Below are positions 28,157-38,487 of a DNA stretch of 64,000 bases, in pieces (the stretch's first letter is position 1; each line of letters begins with the position of its first letter). The translations under genes and the position numbers were made by a program. Under the pieces are notes generated by a model, which saw nothing but the letters and a program-made list of their open reading frames with translations, ran no database searches and was not told the origin of the DNA. Source of the DNA: Teredinibacter haidensis (lineage in GTDB: Bacteria > Pseudomonadota > Gammaproteobacteria > Pseudomonadales > Cellvibrionaceae); NCBI RefSeq assembly GCF_014211975.1, contig NZ_CP060084.1:3855001-3919000 (forward strand). The letters run 5' to 3'.

Positions 28157-28990
28157 ATGTTATCACAAATTGATTTTAGAAAGGACCATCCTTTTCCTCA
28201 TCAGGCAGGAGTCAAACATCTATACAAATTTTTTAAATACAACGAAGATCACCCTGAGTACTTAGCCACTCTTTTTTGTGAAGCGAAATTGTACCACTCT
28301 TTGCCGATATCTTTGAATGACCCTTTTGAATGCAGACCGCATTTTAAGTATCCAACCAAATGTGGTGATGCATACAAAATGAGAAAATATTTAAATAGGT
28401 TGGGCAAAGAGCAGGGGCTAAGTACAAAAAAGGCAAAACAAATGGTTTCAATTAATATGTCGCGCCCAGAGAAGCTTCAAAGCGGCCTGACAGAATCAGT
28501 ATTAAAAGCGTATAACGAAATTAGAATTTGTTGTTTCACAAAGAGTAACCGAAACTTACTATTATGGTCTCACTATGCAAATTCACACCAAGGAATATGC
28601 GTACAATTCGACGCATCTCAATTGCCGTTGAGCGCTACTTTTAAAGTAAAATATCAAAAAGAATACCCAACTATAGATTTTCCTCAACCTAAAGATATAA
28701 GGGCTTTACGACCATTATTGATTAAATCCCGAATTTGGGATTACGAAGAGGAATACAGGTCTATCTTAGACCCAGAGGGTTCACCAATAATGCGTAGAAG
28801 TGGGGCATCGTACCTACTAAGAAACGATGCAATTCAAGCTGTATATTTTGGTGTAAATACGCCAGATCAGCATCAAGAAAATATAAAAAATATGATAGAT
28901 AACGGCCCATTTTCGCCGAAACTATGGTGCAGCAAATTAAATAAAGATGAGTTTAGTGTTGATTTCCATCCACTGCATAAGTCGGTATAA
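28157..28990 (+). CDS. DUF2971 family protein
   Basis: The product has 277 residues. It shows the DUF2971 pattern: an opening LYKFFKYN, then LYHSLPISLNDPFECRP, and the central CFTKSNRNLLLWSHYANSHQG followed by a GICVQFD stretch, plus a late YFGVNT. Function of the family is unknown; members often sit in mobile or defence-rich regions. The gene is AT-rich compared with the conserved genes around it, consistent with transfer. Confidence 0.85.
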   Translation: MLSQIDFRKDHPFPHQAGVKHLYKFFKYNEDHPEYLATLFCEAKLYHSLPISLNDPFECRPHFKYPTKCGDAYKMRKYLNRLGKEQGLSTKKAKQMVSINMSRPEKLQSGLTESVLKAYNEIRICCFTKSNRNLLLWSHYANSHQGICVQFDASQLPLSATFKVKYQKEYPTIDFPQPKDIRALRPLLIKSRIWDYEEEYRSILDPEGSPIMRRSGASYLLRNDAIQAVYFGVNTPDQHQENIKNMIDNGPFSPKLWCSKLNKDEFSVDFHPLHKSV

Positions 28991-29341
28991 AAAATTTGTC
29001 ACGTCAAACATCTACTCCGATTGTTGTTGTACGCGTACTGACAGCAACCCACGCTACGGAGCATCCTAGCTTTAGCTACGAGCGGCAGGTCAATGCCCAA
29101 AGATATTCAGTTGTTTACACCTCTCTGCCAATATTCCGATTCGGGTATACGGCTAGCCCCCAGTAGGGGCATATCGTCAATTAGTTCACGGGTGATCAAA
29201 GCCTTCCTCTCACGACATTGATTGGAACTTCCGAGCTATTCGCAAGTTAATTGATAATGATTCTCTCCCCATTGATATCACCTCGTAATAATTAAATACC
29301 CCGTGGTAATATGGAACAAAATCTCAATCAAGGAGCAGAGT
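28991..29341. other. Intergenic interval
   Basis: About 350 bases between the DUF2971 gene and the next gene. No gene or clear signal seen apart from the AAGGAG ribosome site at its right edge. Confidence 0.4.
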
Positions 29342-30178
29342 ATGAAGGCCGTATTACACATTTTATTGATCAGCTTGCTAAGTTTTCAGGCATTTGCCTT
29401 TAGTGAAAAAATTCCAGAAGAGCAAATTAGGCAGTACATGGCGCTAAGTGGCGTAGATGAGATAATTGATTCCGTACCCCTGCAGATTGAAGCAATGATT
29501 AATCAAAGGCTTCTCACCTCAGAAAACCCAGAGACTGAGAAAGAGATTATGCAAGTTCTCACATATTCTTGGGATTCCTCTGTTATTAAAGAGTCCATTT
29601 TTAATCACATTCAGAAAAATTCAAACAGTGGCGAGATCTCAGCTTTGCTTGACTGGAGAAAAAGTCCTTTGGTGGTAAAAATTACAGCGGCAGAATTAGA
29701 TTCGGCATCTCCCAACTTTCAAGGCGATCTGCTTCATTATATCGCAGACCTTCAGGTAGCACCTCCGGCACCAGAAACCATACAAGCTATACGCCGCCTT
29801 GTAGTCGCTACAGATATGGTGGATATGATGGTAGAAATGGCTGTTCAGGTAACCAAGGCAATGACAACGGCATTTTTGCAGGCGTCGGGTGGAAACGACG
29901 AGAAGGCGACTATTGAATTAGATAAGCAAATTGATTCAATGCGAGCATTGCTGACCCCTCAAATGGAACAACAAGCCGTATTGATGTCGTATTACATATA
30001 TCGCAACATATCCAACGAAGAACTTGACAGTTATTCATCATTTTACAATTCAAATATTGGCAAAAGAGAGCTCACATTGGTGTCTGAATCACTAAGCGTA
30101 GCGATGTCTTTGTGGGCCGAGCAATCAGCTATCGCGATAGTTAAAAACTTAGAGAGCAAAAACGACAAAACCTTGTAA
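29342..30178 (+). CDS. Secreted DUF2059-like protein
   Basis: The product has 278 residues with a signal peptide (ISLLSFQAFAF). It is mostly helical, and the C-terminal part (YYIYRNISNEELDSYSSFYNS followed by GKRE) resembles the DUF2059 domain found in periplasmic proteins. AAGGAG lies six bases before ATG 29342; the longer frame to 29303 has no such site. A strong terminator follows. Function unknown. Confidence 0.75.
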   Translation: MKAVLHILLISLLSFQAFAFSEKIPEEQIRQYMALSGVDEIIDSVPLQIEAMINQRLLTSENPETEKEIMQVLTYSWDSSVIKESIFNHIQKNSNSGEISALLDWRKSPLVVKITAAELDSASPNFQGDLLHYIADLQVAPPAPETIQAIRRLVVATDMVDMMVEMAVQVTKAMTTAFLQASGGNDEKATIELDKQIDSMRALLTPQMEQQAVLMSYYIYRNISNEELDSYSSFYNSNIGKRELTLVSESLSVAMSLWAEQSAIAIVKNLESKNDKTL

Positions 30179-30201
30179 CATCGCAACGCTAAAGATCGAA
30201 C

Positions 30202-30227
30202 AAAAAGCCCACCGCCGTGGGCTTTTT
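30202..30227. terminator. Strong bidirectional terminator
   Basis: Perfect 11-bp stem AAAAAGCCCAC/GTGGGCTTTTT with a CGCC loop, ending in five T on either strand. Confidence 0.93.
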
Positions 30228-30349
30228 GTGCTCGGGGGCGAGGCGCGTGTTTGAGGGGGAGAGCCCGTCTGCAGGTAGGGCTATCTGCCTATAAAATAAG
30301 CGCCAGGATGGATCAGAGTCCTGCTCGGGTGGGTTACCCACCTCCAGGG

Positions 30350-30646
30350 AAGGTCACCGTTTTCCTTACCAACAATTTCAAGCTTGCCGTAGAAACGATT
30401 GCAGATATTTACAAAGCCCGCTAGCGGATTGAAATTTTCTTTAAGTGGATCAGGCAAAGTTTGAACGTTAGGGTATTTCTCGGCACGTCAAAGAATGCGT
30501 TGTTGAGTCAGATATGGATTTCCATGGCTGTGTACTTGTTGCTGGTATACCCCAAGCTTTGTAACAAATTTAGCCCCAGCCTTTAGCAGATTCTACGCAT
30601 GTTTCAGTTCAGTTTATCTAAGCGGCGCGGCTTGATCTCCGACTGA
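30350..30646 (+). pseudogene. IS4-type transposase C-terminal remnant
   Basis: Reading from about 30359, the frame gives VFLTNNFKLAVETIADIYKA, R, stop, RIEIFFKWIRQSLNVRVFLG, NALLSQIWISMAVYLLLVYP and onwards, the C-terminal part of IS4-family transposases (Y..R...E region). Two in-frame TAG codons replace the expected Trp and Gln, and the N-terminal two thirds are missing. No inverted ends were found. Confidence 0.8.
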
Positions 30647-30962
30647 AATGTAAATCCACCGATGGCGATTCCTACGAAGACTGTGCTAATTTATCTTCAA
30701 AAAATCCTCTAAGAGAACTTAGCCTTCAAGGCTTGGTCACTATAGGGTCAACTTACCATCTCTACTTATTTCCTCGGACAGGCGCATACTAATAGCGGTG
30801 ATCAAATCCAAGGCTAAGCACGCTCCGCGCTATTGTTCTGTATATTCTTTGAGCCACTTACCAGACATATAATGGAAATAGGCTTCCAGGTTTTCGGGTA
30901 CTTCATTATCGTAGGCGCCCAAGCCTCTCGTGCCGTATCTCTGTTTCTGAGTAGGCAAAAAA
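30647..30962. other. Intergenic interval
   Basis: About 315 bases between the transposase remnant and a small gene. Nothing recognisable. Confidence 0.35.
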
Positions 30963-31133
30963 ATGCTGGAAATACGAGAAGCCGAACTTGTAAAGGAGCT
31001 AGCGGAATTTATTAAAGAGAGCACAAGCATTAACAATGAAAAATATGGCGCGCTGAATACTGTAATATACGCAACAATCAGTGGTTGGTTGTTCGCGCTA
31101 GTTTTCATGGTGGCTAGCGCACTATGCACCTGA
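30963..31133 (+). CDS. Small single-helix membrane protein, hypothetical
   Basis: A 56-codon gene: an amphipathic N-terminal part (EIREAELVKELAEFIKES) and one membrane helix (VIYATISGWLFALVFMVA). The composition looks coding, and the overlapping minus-strand frame looks like its shadow. No strong ribosome site was seen. No family recognised. Confidence 0.45.
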   Translation: MLEIREAELVKELAEFIKESTSINNEKYGALNTVIYATISGWLFALVFMVASALCT

Positions 31134-31238
31134 CTTCAATACCGAAGAGCAACAAAGTATTCAAGCGCAACGTTCAAAACATCTTTCAGTTTCCATGTAA
31201 ACCCAATTACGCTTTAGGGTCGATTAAGGCAGCGTTAG

Positions 31239-31691
31239 ATGAAAACCACAGTACTATTTATGATAACTAAAGAAATTAAATACAATACCGTAGAATACGC
31301 AGAAACACTAAGACTGAGATCTGATGTTCTAAGGGTTCCTTTGGGAAAGAAGCTTACTGTTTCAGACACATTTGGTGAAGAAAACCAGCTACATTTTGGT
31401 TGTTTCAGTGATCATCATCTTAAAGGCTGTGTTGTCGCTAAACCTACAGAAAATGACGCAGTAGTCAAACTGAGGCAAATGGCTGTAGCTGAGTCTTTTC
31501 AGGGGAAAGGTGCAGGAAAGAGACTCATGTCAGATGTTGAGACGTTTCTAAAAGATAAGGGGACAAAACAAATAGTATTGTCTGCAAGAGAAACAGCAAT
31601 ATTATTCTATAAAAAACTAGGCTATGAGGTTATTGGCGAACTATACCTGGAGCAAGGCATTGAACATATAAAAATGAAAAAGCTCATTTAG
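31239..31691 (+). CDS. GNAT family N-acetyltransferase
   Basis: The product has 150 residues, a single GNAT domain: LRQMAVAESFQGKGAGKRLM is the acetyl-CoA-binding motif A, and ETAILFYKKLGYEVIGE is motif B. The substrate cannot be told. The ATG sits directly after GCGTTAG, and GCGTTATATG follows about 100 bases after the stop, words reminiscent of integron cassette junctions. Confidence 0.88.
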   Translation: MKTTVLFMITKEIKYNTVEYAETLRLRSDVLRVPLGKKLTVSDTFGEENQLHFGCFSDHHLKGCVVAKPTENDAVVKLRQMAVAESFQGKGAGKRLMSDVETFLKDKGTKQIVLSARETAILFYKKLGYEVIGELYLEQGIEHIKMKKLI

Positions 31692-31815
31692 CATGGGTAT
31701 TATGAAATCTATTTTCGGCGTAAAACAAGCATTTGGGGTTCGCTTCGTGGGGCGATTGAAAAATCGTCGGTGTTGCTAGCGCAGCGTTATATGGGAATAC
31801 AATTATGCTTGGTTG

Positions 31816-34800
31816 CTAAGCCGTGCTGGCCGGACGTTTCTCAAACAGTTTCATCAATGATTTTTCAAATTCATCTATTGGAGTAGGCCTACCATATAGA
31901 TAGCCTTGGCAATGATCACATCCGTTATCTAGTAAAAACTTTTGCTGATCTTTTATCTCCACTCCTTCAGCTATCACGCCCAAATTGAGACTTTTGGCCA
32001 TGGTTATAATGGTACGTACAATTGATCTATCGCTCTCATCTTCCGTGATGTCCCTTACGAATGATTGGTCAATTTTTAATTTGTCTATTGGTAGCTTTTT
32101 TAGATATTGCAAAGAAGAATAGCCAGTTCCAAAATCATCTAGTTCAAACCTAATACCAAACGAGCGTAGATCCTGCATTTTTTCGATAACTGTATCTATA
32201 TTTTCTAACAGCATACTCTCTGTTATCTCTAACTGAATTAGTTGCGGATTGACTTGGTGCTGAGAGATCGTCGTTTTTATACGATCAACAAATTCAACGT
32301 GATGAAATTGCTTGGCACTGACATTGATAGACAAGGTTAAGTGCCGAAAGTAAGGGTTACTTTCCCAACGTTTTAGCTGAGAGCAAGCAACCCTTAAACT
32401 CCATTCCCCTATCGGTAATATTAGGTCTGTTTGTTCAGCTAGAGGAATAAAACTAAGTGGCGAAACCATTCCTCTTGTGCTGTGGTTCCATCGAATGAGA
32501 ACCTCCGCCCCAAGTGGACGCCCCGCACCATCGACTTGCATTTGGTAATAGAGTTGAAATTCTTGCTGATCTACCGCAGTACGCAAATCTCTCACCATTT
32601 CTGCACGTACATCAATGGCCTCCTGCATCACTGGATCAAAAAATCGTAAATTATTTCGGCCCGCTCGCTTAGCATCGTACATAGCAATATCGGCATGCTT
32701 TAGAATGTCACCGACTTTATGCTCGCTGCCGTGAAAAAGGGTCGCGCCTATACTGGCGGAATTGTAATAGGTGTGGGAATTTAGCTGATAGTCTTGATTT
32801 AGCGAATCAAGAATTTTTGCGCCTATTGTTTCAGCCTCAGCTGCGGCGGCCAAGGGCTCTTCACTTAATCCCGGCAAGAGCACAACGAACTCATCACCAC
32901 CAAGCCTTGCTACCGTATCACCTGCACTCACACATCCCCTCAGTCGTGTGGCGACTCGCTTTAATAGCACATCACCAATCTCATGGCCTAATGTATCGTT
33001 AAGTAGTTTAAAGTGGTCTAGATCTATAAAAAGTAGCGCACCTAAATTATTTGATTGCGTATTGGAGACTAGCAGCTTATCGAGCAGGCTCACTAATAAT
33101 TGGCGATTGGGCAGTTGTGTTAGAGGATCGTAGAATGCCAGGTTTCTAATTTGCTCTGAAGCAGCTTTATTTTTGGTAAGGTCGATAAACGTTCCGACAT
33201 AGTTTGTTACTATACCCGAATCGTCTTTCACTGCGGTTATGTTCAGGTATTCAGGGTATATTTCTCCGTCTTTGCGGCGGTTCCAAATCTCTCCTTCCCA
33301 GGTTCCCGCCGAGTGAATGCTATCCCACATAGACCGGAAGAATCTCACATCATGCTTGCCAGAGCGAAGTAGGTTGGAGTGCCTTCCCAGCGTCTCTTTT
33401 TTTGAGTATCCGGTAATTGAAACAAAAGCGTTATTAACACGAAGGATTTTTTCTTCGGCATCGGTGATCATAATCCCCTCTTGGGATTCAAAAGCGGTAG
33501 CCGCAATTTTTAATTCATTCTCAGCTATTTTTTGTAGCGTGATATCGGAATGGGTGCCGGCCATGCGTACAGCGACACCATCGTGGTTACGCTCTACGAC
33601 TTTCGCACGATCTAATATCCATTTATAATCGCCTTCTTTTGTTCGCATGCGGTAGGTGGCTTCGTGCTGTGTCGTTCTTCCATCCAGATTACTCTGGATG
33701 GATTGCCAAGCACTCGCTACATCCTCGGGATGAATATAATCAGACCATTGAGCTACGCTCTGGGCGATCTCTTCGAAGGTATAGCCCAACATTTCGGCCC
33801 ATATCGAATTGCGATCTACCTTGCCTGCCTGAATATCCCAATCCCAAAAGCCAAGGTTACTTCCCTCTAGTACGAAAGAGAGCTGTTTCTGACTATCGCG
33901 CAGTGCCATTTCAACACGTTTGTGTTCCGTTATATCGACACTCGAACCAAACCACTTTACAACCGTTCCCTTTAGGCCACGCAGTGCTACGGCATGCATA
34001 TCAAACCATCGATACTCTCCGTTTGCTTCGCGAATTCGGGACTCCACTCTAAATTCATCCCCGGATCGGGTTGCCGTATCCCACTCTGCTAACACTTTAT
34101 TATAGTCATCGGCGTGAATTTGTTTCAGCCAGCCACGCCCTCGCTGTTCTTGTTCCGGCACACCCGTAAACTCCAGCCACTTTCGGTTGAGGTAGTCGCA
34201 GGAACCATCTGGTTGAGATGTCCAAACTAGTTGAGGCAATAATTCCGCCAGTTGCCGAAAACGAGATTCGCTTTCCCGTAGCGCCGCCAACATTTCCTGG
34301 AAGCCTTCGGTTACTTTGTTGAACGTTGAAAGGGCTATTTGCAGTTCGGGAGTACCGGTGACAGGAACCCGAACTGATAGATCCCCTCTCACAACTTGCT
34401 CACCGGCTGAGGCCAATATTTTTAGCGGGCGTAGGGATCGATAAAGAACCAAAGCCATACCCAGCAGTACAAATACCAATAGAGCCACCACGCTCCCTAA
34501 CACCAAGAGATATTGATCCCAGGCTTCGTTGACCAGACGATTTGGAGACATTGAAATGGTCAGAAGACCGAAGTATTCGCCGTCTACAATTAAAGGTTTA
34601 TTGAAAGTAATGGAGTTGACGCCGCACATCCATACAAAAAAAGCAGGCGCTTTTAGCGTGATGACAATGTCTTTATGGAAAGCTGTTTCTTCAGTGACAT
34701 AACGAAAACTAACGTAATTAACATCTGTACTCGTGCCGTAGCTATCAATCAATTCAGACAATGCAGATAAATCGAATGTTCTTCGATCGTGCTCATCCGT

Positions 34801-35007
34801 AAAGACAGACATCTCCACAGCAGCTTGCAGCACATCCATATTGAGATGATATTCGTTGGTTAATTCAACGGGGGTTTTGTTGGTGACTATATGAGCAAAA
34901 TAAAAGGCGGTACCTAAGGCAGCTAAGCTGCCAATCAGAATCGATATCAACACCAACCTTGTGAATAGACTGAGCTGACATCGATGAAGCGAACCGGAAA
35001 AAGCCAT
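31816..35007 (-). CDS. Membrane sensor with PAS, GGDEF and EAL domains
   Basis: The product has 1063 residues: two membrane helices (about 17-39 and 163-187) around a periplasmic sensor, a HAMP-like linker, three PAS/PAC domains (about 255-625), GGDEF (intact RLGGDEF near 702) and EAL (signature as AEVLIRW near 833; DDFGTGYSS also present). It should make and/or break cyclic di-GMP in response to a periplasmic cue. It starts only three bases after the DUF1329 gene, so it is coupled to the DUF1302/DUF1329 pair. Confidence 0.93.
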   Translation of the reverse strand: MAFSGSLHRCQLSLFTRLVLISILIGSLAALGTAFYFAHIVTNKTPVELTNEYHLNMDVLQAAVEMSVFTDEHDRRTFDLSALSELIDSYGTSTDVNYVSFRYVTEETAFHKDIVITLKAPAFFVWMCGVNSITFNKPLIVDGEYFGLLTISMSPNRLVNEAWDQYLLVLGSVVALLVFVLLGMALVLYRSLRPLKILASAGEQVVRGDLSVRVPVTGTPELQIALSTFNKVTEGFQEMLAALRESESRFRQLAELLPQLVWTSQPDGSCDYLNRKWLEFTGVPEQEQRGRGWLKQIHADDYNKVLAEWDTATRSGDEFRVESRIREANGEYRWFDMHAVALRGLKGTVVKWFGSSVDITEHKRVEMALRDSQKQLSFVLEGSNLGFWDWDIQAGKVDRNSIWAEMLGYTFEEIAQSVAQWSDYIHPEDVASAWQSIQSNLDGRTTQHEATYRMRTKEGDYKWILDRAKVVERNHDGVAVRMAGTHSDITLQKIAENELKIAATAFESQEGIMITDAEEKILRVNNAFVSITGYSKKETLGRHSNLLRSGKHDVRFFRSMWDSIHSAGTWEGEIWNRRKDGEIYPEYLNITAVKDDSGIVTNYVGTFIDLTKNKAASEQIRNLAFYDPLTQLPNRQLLVSLLDKLLVSNTQSNNLGALLFIDLDHFKLLNDTLGHEIGDVLLKRVATRLRGCVSAGDTVARLGGDEFVVLLPGLSEEPLAAAAEAETIGAKILDSLNQDYQLNSHTYYNSASIGATLFHGSEHKVGDILKHADIAMYDAKRAGRNNLRFFDPVMQEAIDVRAEMVRDLRTAVDQQEFQLYYQMQVDGAGRPLGAEVLIRWNHSTRGMVSPLSFIPLAEQTDLILPIGEWSLRVACSQLKRWESNPYFRHLTLSINVSAKQFHHVEFVDRIKTTISQHQVNPQLIQLEITESMLLENIDTVIEKMQDLRSFGIRFELDDFGTGYSSLQYLKKLPIDKLKIDQSFVRDITEDESDRSIVRTIITMAKSLNLGVIAEGVEIKDQQKFLLDNGCDHCQGYLYGRPTPIDEFEKSLMKLFEKRPASTA

Positions 35008-35010
35008 AGG

Positions 35011-36393
35011 TCACTGAGCACGACGAGGTAATGCATCGGGGGTAAACGTTAGTGGCGGAAAACCTTCAGATTGAATATAAAATCCCATTCCTTGATCCCC
35101 AAAATGCTGAGCAAAAGTGTAACGTTTATCCCGAATATCATAGGCCCAATAGCTTCTGGCTAGGGGGATTTTCAGATCATAAAGTGGCGTTTGCGCCATA
35201 AATATCCCTTTGCTTAACTGGCCCTTGTCGCCATACGCATCGGTCATTCCCGCACCACCCCAATCTTCATCGAAGTAGAATAATCGTTTGGACGAGCTAT
35301 GTTTGACACCCGCTTTTCGAATAGCCTGCACTACCCATACACGATGTAGCTCCCAACGCACAAAATCCGGGTTGAGGTGATTGGGGTTCAAAATTTGCGA
35401 AGCGCTGGTCTGAAAAACTAAGCGGTAATTATTGTAGGGGATATACATTTCACGTTTGCCAAGGAGGGTAAAATCAAACAGATCTAACCGGCCCTGATAC
35501 AAAAACGAATCGTCAAAGTTCAATATGCCACCAAATACTCCCACAGGCGTGTCATAAGTTAAGTCCGGCGCCACTCGAATACGGCGAGTTGCGGCGGAAT
35601 AGCTCCAGGCCCGCCTAGGCTGCTTAACTGGGTCTAATGTGTCTATCGAATACGCCGCGTTGCCTGCGGCATTCGGTGGCGATAGAAAATGCAGGGCGGT
35701 TTCGATGTACGCGTTGCCTTTTTTCTTAAGATTCTCGGCATTCGAAGAGCGCATGTAGTACTGACTCTGAAGAGAGGCTTTTAATGTCACGGTGTTAATG
35801 GCCCGCCCGCTGCTATCGACATACCAGTTGCGACCCTCGAATTCAGCAGGATAACCGTTATACGCCAATAGGTGATTCCACATCACCTCGTATCCATTCT
35901 TCGGAATTGGAAATGGAACCCCCCCAAAGGCGCCTTTAACTGACAAGCCATCTTTTTCCAGCCTTGCCTGTGTAGCGTTGTTTACGCTATTTTCGAGCAC
36001 CCAGTCTGGATATGACACGCTACGATGGCTGGGGTAGATATCCATCCGATAGCTTGGGTAACGCCGCAGCAATGCCTGACTGGTTTCACTTAGCTTATCG
36101 CTAAACTGATCAATATTGTCACTTGAAATTGAGTACAACGGCTTTTCTTCAGGAAAAGGGTCGGCCCAGCGCCCTGAACCTTTTTGGAAATCTGCGGGAA
36201 AATCAGCCTCCTGAATACCGCCAGTGTAGGCAGGAATACTACCTTCAGCATTCGGTTCCTGTTCTGCCCCGAAATATGTCAGCTTGCTTCCTAATTGGCG
36301 CGCTTCCACAGCACTGACTGCCGCCCAAGCACTAGGCAGACCACCAACGATCGAGAAAATAAAACAGATAGCCCAGCACGGGGAGTTCATCAA
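35011..36393 (-). CDS. DUF1329 family periplasmic protein
   Basis: The product has 460 residues with a signal peptide (about 1-24). Family marks include LTYFGAEQEPNAEGSIPAYTGG near the start, PYNNYRLVFQ and the WVVQAIRKAGVKH stretch. DUF1329 proteins resemble outer-membrane lipoprotein-sorting folds and pair with DUF1302 proteins, often near export or degradation systems for hydrophobic compounds. It lies 13 bases after the DUF1302 gene and three bases before the sensor gene. Confidence 0.92.
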   Translation of the reverse strand: MMNSPCWAICFIFSIVGGLPSAWAAVSAVEARQLGSKLTYFGAEQEPNAEGSIPAYTGGIQEADFPADFQKGSGRWADPFPEEKPLYSISSDNIDQFSDKLSETSQALLRRYPSYRMDIYPSHRSVSYPDWVLENSVNNATQARLEKDGLSVKGAFGGVPFPIPKNGYEVMWNHLLAYNGYPAEFEGRNWYVDSSGRAINTVTLKASLQSQYYMRSSNAENLKKKGNAYIETALHFLSPPNAAGNAAYSIDTLDPVKQPRRAWSYSAATRRIRVAPDLTYDTPVGVFGGILNFDDSFLYQGRLDLFDFTLLGKREMYIPYNNYRLVFQTSASQILNPNHLNPDFVRWELHRVWVVQAIRKAGVKHSSSKRLFYFDEDWGGAGMTDAYGDKGQLSKGIFMAQTPLYDLKIPLARSYWAYDIRDKRYTFAQHFGDQGMGFYIQSEGFPPLTFTPDALPRRAQ

Positions 36394-36406
36394 TCATCAT
36401 CCTTGC

Positions 36407-38080
36407 TCAAAAAACTACGCTATAGGTAAAAGAGAGCCAATCTTTATCTTTATATGGTGGCCCTAGCAGTCGTGATCCAAACACTGAATCTGGCGCTGAC
36501 TGAATTTTTTGATCGTAGCCGGTGTATGCCACGCCCAATTTGTGGCGCACAAATACTTTTGCCGTCAAGCCGATTTTGTAGAGCGTGAACCCTTCGCTTC
36601 CGCCAGCGTTAGTAGCCGCATTGCCATGAATATTTTTAGAAATAAATACCGGCATTTCAATATTGACGCCAGGGAATACCTGGAACCACGTCGGCGTGAA
36701 AGCCACACTCAAACCAAAGGCTTCGTTGTCGGCACAACCTTGTATTGTTCCATTGGTATCGCAGGCCGCCTGGTACCTTTGCGCTCGAAAAAGTTCTGAG
36801 TTGTCGGTCACCTTGTCGAGCCTGGACCAATTCACTTCGGACAAGAGAATGGCAGAATCATACCAAGGGCTCGGGCCGATGCTGACAAGCGCATTAATGA
36901 CACTATGCCACGTTTCTCCTTTTGCTCCCTCATAGCGATCGGAAGGCATTGAACCACTACTGACCAAAGGCATGTGCCGCCGGTGAGACAGCTCTGCACC
37001 AAGGGACGCCCCGCCGATATTTTTTGCCAATGACACCCCTTGCAGGGAAATATCTTTGGCATAGACCGCGCGAGTCTGCCCTCCGCCGGTGGGCTGAGCC
37101 AACCACCCGGTTTTATCATCAAACTGGCGATGATAAATTGCCACCGTGCTATCTAGCATCCTCGAGCGCCAGATTAGCCCCAGGCCCAGGTCTCCCTTTT
37201 CTCCGTCTAACGAAGAAAGTCGATTAACATTTGGGCCTTGATTCGCAACATCAAGACCAAAGTAAGTGCCGCCCTCTGGCAGCCTACTAGCGCGCCATTC
37301 TGCGCTGTATTGGCCAACGACCGAAAGCTCGGGCGTCAGCTGCGCCAACACTGAAAATTGGCTGAGTGGCAGTGCCGTTTCTTTAGCGGAAGCACCGGGG
37401 TTGGTGATACCTTTCATGCCATCGTTAGGCACCTGGGAATAAGACACGGCATTCGTATTACCAAACAACGATTCCCCCCAGACTACAGCGTGGCGACCTA
37501 ACTTCACATTCCACACCGTCACTCCGACGTCAAACGCCCCAAAAACAAAGGCATCGAGCAACTCTGCGGAGGGGCCTGCGTAATAACGTTTTACATACGA
37601 CGAAAATTCACCATTCTCGTAGCTATCTGGAAAGATATGCCCCCCTAAAGCATCTGGGTTACTTTTTCCATAAGTGCCATAGGCTTCGTCATACCATGCT
37701 GCAGCGGTAAGGCGAGCACCATAACGACCGGGAAAATGTATATCGAGTTCGGAGAACCAGTCTATGCGGTTTGTGTTAATGTCATAACGATCGAAGAGCG
37801 CGTCGCCCTGGTCAAAAAGCGCATGATCTGCAATACGAGAATCGCGTTCGCTCATCCGCATTCCCCAGTTGTACCGGAACGTATTGGCCCATTGAATCGT
37901 TGTGCCTCGATATGGCTTTAGTGTGCGCGACTTAACTGCAGAAATTTGTGTCGACGATTCTGAAAAGTCATCCGCATAGAGCGAAGGAATATAAAAAATG
38001 CCAACCAGCAAAATGACAAACTTTGTTGGTTTTTGCTTAACAAGGCTGGAAATGAAATGGCCGCTCATAGGGCTCTCCAT
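36407..38080 (-). CDS. DUF1302 family outer-membrane protein
   Basis: The product has 557 residues with a signal-like N-terminal helix (about 14-36). It shows DUF1302 marks: the early FRYNWGMRMSERDSRIADHA, KLGRHAVVWGESLFGNTNAVSY and a barrel-like, Gly/aromatic-rich remainder ending in WLSFTYSVVF. Members are thought to be outer-membrane barrels for hydrophobic substrates. First gene of a three-gene leftward operon. Confidence 0.92.
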   Translation of the reverse strand: MESPMSGHFISSLVKQKPTKFVILLVGIFYIPSLYADDFSESSTQISAVKSRTLKPYRGTTIQWANTFRYNWGMRMSERDSRIADHALFDQGDALFDRYDINTNRIDWFSELDIHFPGRYGARLTAAAWYDEAYGTYGKSNPDALGGHIFPDSYENGEFSSYVKRYYAGPSAELLDAFVFGAFDVGVTVWNVKLGRHAVVWGESLFGNTNAVSYSQVPNDGMKGITNPGASAKETALPLSQFSVLAQLTPELSVVGQYSAEWRASRLPEGGTYFGLDVANQGPNVNRLSSLDGEKGDLGLGLIWRSRMLDSTVAIYHRQFDDKTGWLAQPTGGGQTRAVYAKDISLQGVSLAKNIGGASLGAELSHRRHMPLVSSGSMPSDRYEGAKGETWHSVINALVSIGPSPWYDSAILLSEVNWSRLDKVTDNSELFRAQRYQAACDTNGTIQGCADNEAFGLSVAFTPTWFQVFPGVNIEMPVFISKNIHGNAATNAGGSEGFTLYKIGLTAKVFVRHKLGVAYTGYDQKIQSAPDSVFGSRLLGPPYKDKDWLSFTYSVVF

Positions 38081-38487
38081 TGCTCTTGAAGTGAGACTTA
38101 TCTGTTTTAATAATTATTTGTGATAATCTCTATCGAACCACGGTAGCTTGATTCGCGCCGATACAGTAGACGCAGCTATTGCACAGCCTAGCAAAGCTTG
38201 CGCCTTACCACAACGGGCGGCTAATAGTTAACACAAGCCCTTTCTCTTGATTAACGATCGAATTTTGGCAATAGGAAGGGGACGGTAGCTCGAGAAATTT
38301 GAAGGATTTCCATTCGCTTGCGAACGAAAATTAATCCAGAGACCAAACGACTACGATTTATTCGTCGATCGATAATCGAGGTCTGTAACTATCGTTGAAT
38401 AAAATTTCCTGCTAGGAAGTTGTCGAAATTTGGTGCCTGTGACAAAGTTAAAGCATTGTTGGAAGAGGTGTTCAAAGGGGCCTTCTT
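38081..38487. other. Upstream region of the DUF1302 operon
   Basis: About 400 bases that must hold the leftward promoter. No gene and no convincing -24/-12 element or operator was seen by eye. Confidence 0.4.
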
